Shown here: piece after piece, positions 16,314 to 16,608 of the stretch
Position numbering within the stretch: the stretch's first letter is position 1
Layout: every line of letters starts with the position of its first letter
Assembly (NCBI GenBank): GCA_025351125.1
Contig: JANXWN010000209.1
Coordinates: 1-16,608, forward strand
DNA length: 16,608 nucleotides
Origin: Caulobacteraceae bacterium
GTDB lineage: Bacteria; Pseudomonadota; Alphaproteobacteria; Caulobacterales; Caulobacteraceae
Reading direction: 5' to 3'
Translations under genes and position numbers: made by a program
Notes under the pieces: generated by a model
Told to the model about the DNA's origin: nothing
Seen by the model: only the letters and a program-made list of their open reading frames with translations
Databases searched by the model: none

Positions 16314-16347
16314 GGCGTCGACGCCGCCGTATTGTAAAGGATTGTAA
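16314..16347. repeat. 12-base palindrome and 10-base-period direct repeat upstream of the PEP-CTERM gene
   Basis: GGCGTCGACGCC (16314-16325) is a perfect palindrome. Just beyond it, ATTGTAA occurs twice (16331-16337 and 16341-16347), exactly one helical turn apart. Both lie in the 93-base gap between the patatin-like gene's stop and the PEP-CTERM start. They could be a regulator site for the PEP-CTERM gene. The palindrome has no loop and no T-run, so a terminator is unlikely. Confidence 0.3.
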
Positions 16348-16350
16348 GCT

Positions 16351-16608
16351 CTACGGCCGGTGTAGATCAGTGAAGGGCGCACTGAGTTTTGCTAGAGCAC
16401 CTTTCGCAGCCGAAATGCCGGCGTCCACGGCTTCATCGTAGGCTTTCCAGTCACGGACTTCGATATGATCGACCATGGGAAGAATGAGCAGGTCCGTGGC
16501 TTCGCGCGCGGCCATCAGATCTCGTGTTGTGCTCAAGGTGGCGGCGCGCATCAAAATCGAGACGATCGGCGGCCCCTTGCGCCATTCACCCGACAGAAAC
16601 CAGCGCCA
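16351..16608 (-). CDS. C-terminal end of a probable patatin-like phospholipase (partial)
   Basis: The frame runs off the right edge and supplies the last 85 residues, ending at TAG (16351-16353). It reads WRWFLSGEWRKGPP followed by IVSILMRAATLSTT, then LLILPMVDHIEVRDWKAYDEA and an Ala-rich helical tail. A loop with IL.RA, followed by a DLLI.P...HIE/G..D strand and a DEAVDAG helix, is the usual C-terminal pattern of bacterial patatin/NTE-type hydrolases, placed after the catalytic Asp. The catalytic Gly-rich loop, GXSXG serine and DGG motif would be outside the window, so catalysis cannot be verified. Another alpha/beta hydrolase-like protein is possible. Confidence 0.55.
   Translation of the reverse strand, partial: WRWFLSGEWRKGPPIVSILMRAATLSTTRDLMAAREATDLLILPMVDHIEVRDWKAYDEAVDAGISAAKGALAKLSAPFTDLHRP

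Noticed and set aside
16258..16350. Sigma-54 promoter for the PEP-CTERM gene
   Set aside because: A TTGCTT is present on the minus strand, but the GG required ten bases before the GC is not there.
1..16608. Mobile element, phage, CRISPR or defence system
   Set aside because: No transposase, integrase, terminal repeats, regular repeat-spacer pattern or defence-type domain was seen on either strand.

Overview
The window looks like chromosomal DNA from an alphaproteobacterium, probably of the sphingomonad/Caulobacterales type. The reasons are the moderately high GC, a DUF1489 protein (a family typical of Alphaproteobacteria), a PEP-CTERM protein of the PEPxxW kind, a long TonB-dependent receptor of sphingomonad style, and a small Cys/Met protein of a type I associate with alphaproteobacterial copper loci. 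No tRNA, rRNA, CRISPR array, transposase or integrase was seen, and no gene-free stretch exceeds about 215 bases.

Layout from left to right. A Tat-exported flavoprotein of the spermidine dehydrogenase type (119-2047, +) faces two minus-strand genes of unknown function: a one-helix protein (2073-2657) and a multi-spanning membrane protein with a channel-like loop (2787-3533). A tightly packed plus-strand copper/silver efflux operon follows: a small secreted Cys/Met protein (3677-4030), an outer-membrane TolC/CusC-type protein (4138-5382), a CusB-type adaptor (5379-6656) and a CusA-type RND pump (6653-9832). The last three genes overlap by 4 bases at each junction. The pump gene runs 41 bases into the 3' end of a convergent glutamine-synthetase-family gene (9792-11183, -). 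That gene is divergent from a TonB-dependent receptor (11396-13855, +), which is followed after 16 bases by an omega-amino acid:pyruvate aminotransferase (13872-15197, +). The right end holds a DUF1489 gene (15289-15702, +), a PEP-CTERM protein (15709-16257, -) and the C-terminal end of a probable patatin-like phospholipase (16351-16608, -).

Two functional themes emerge. The first is polyamine or omega-amine catabolism: a periplasmic flavin amine oxidase, a gamma-glutamylpolyamine-synthetase-like ligase, an outer-membrane receptor and a beta-alanine-type transaminase. They could together import and break down a polyamine or polyamine conjugate to semialdehydes. The second is Cu(I)/Ag(I) export: all three substrate methionines and most of the proton-relay residues of CusA can be placed at the E. 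coli positions, and the three-methionine site of CusB has the E. coli spacing. The copper operon and the two unknown membrane genes sit between spdH and the other polyamine genes, which suggests that an older amine locus was interrupted. The polyamine assignments are homology-based inference; the CusCBA call is firm.
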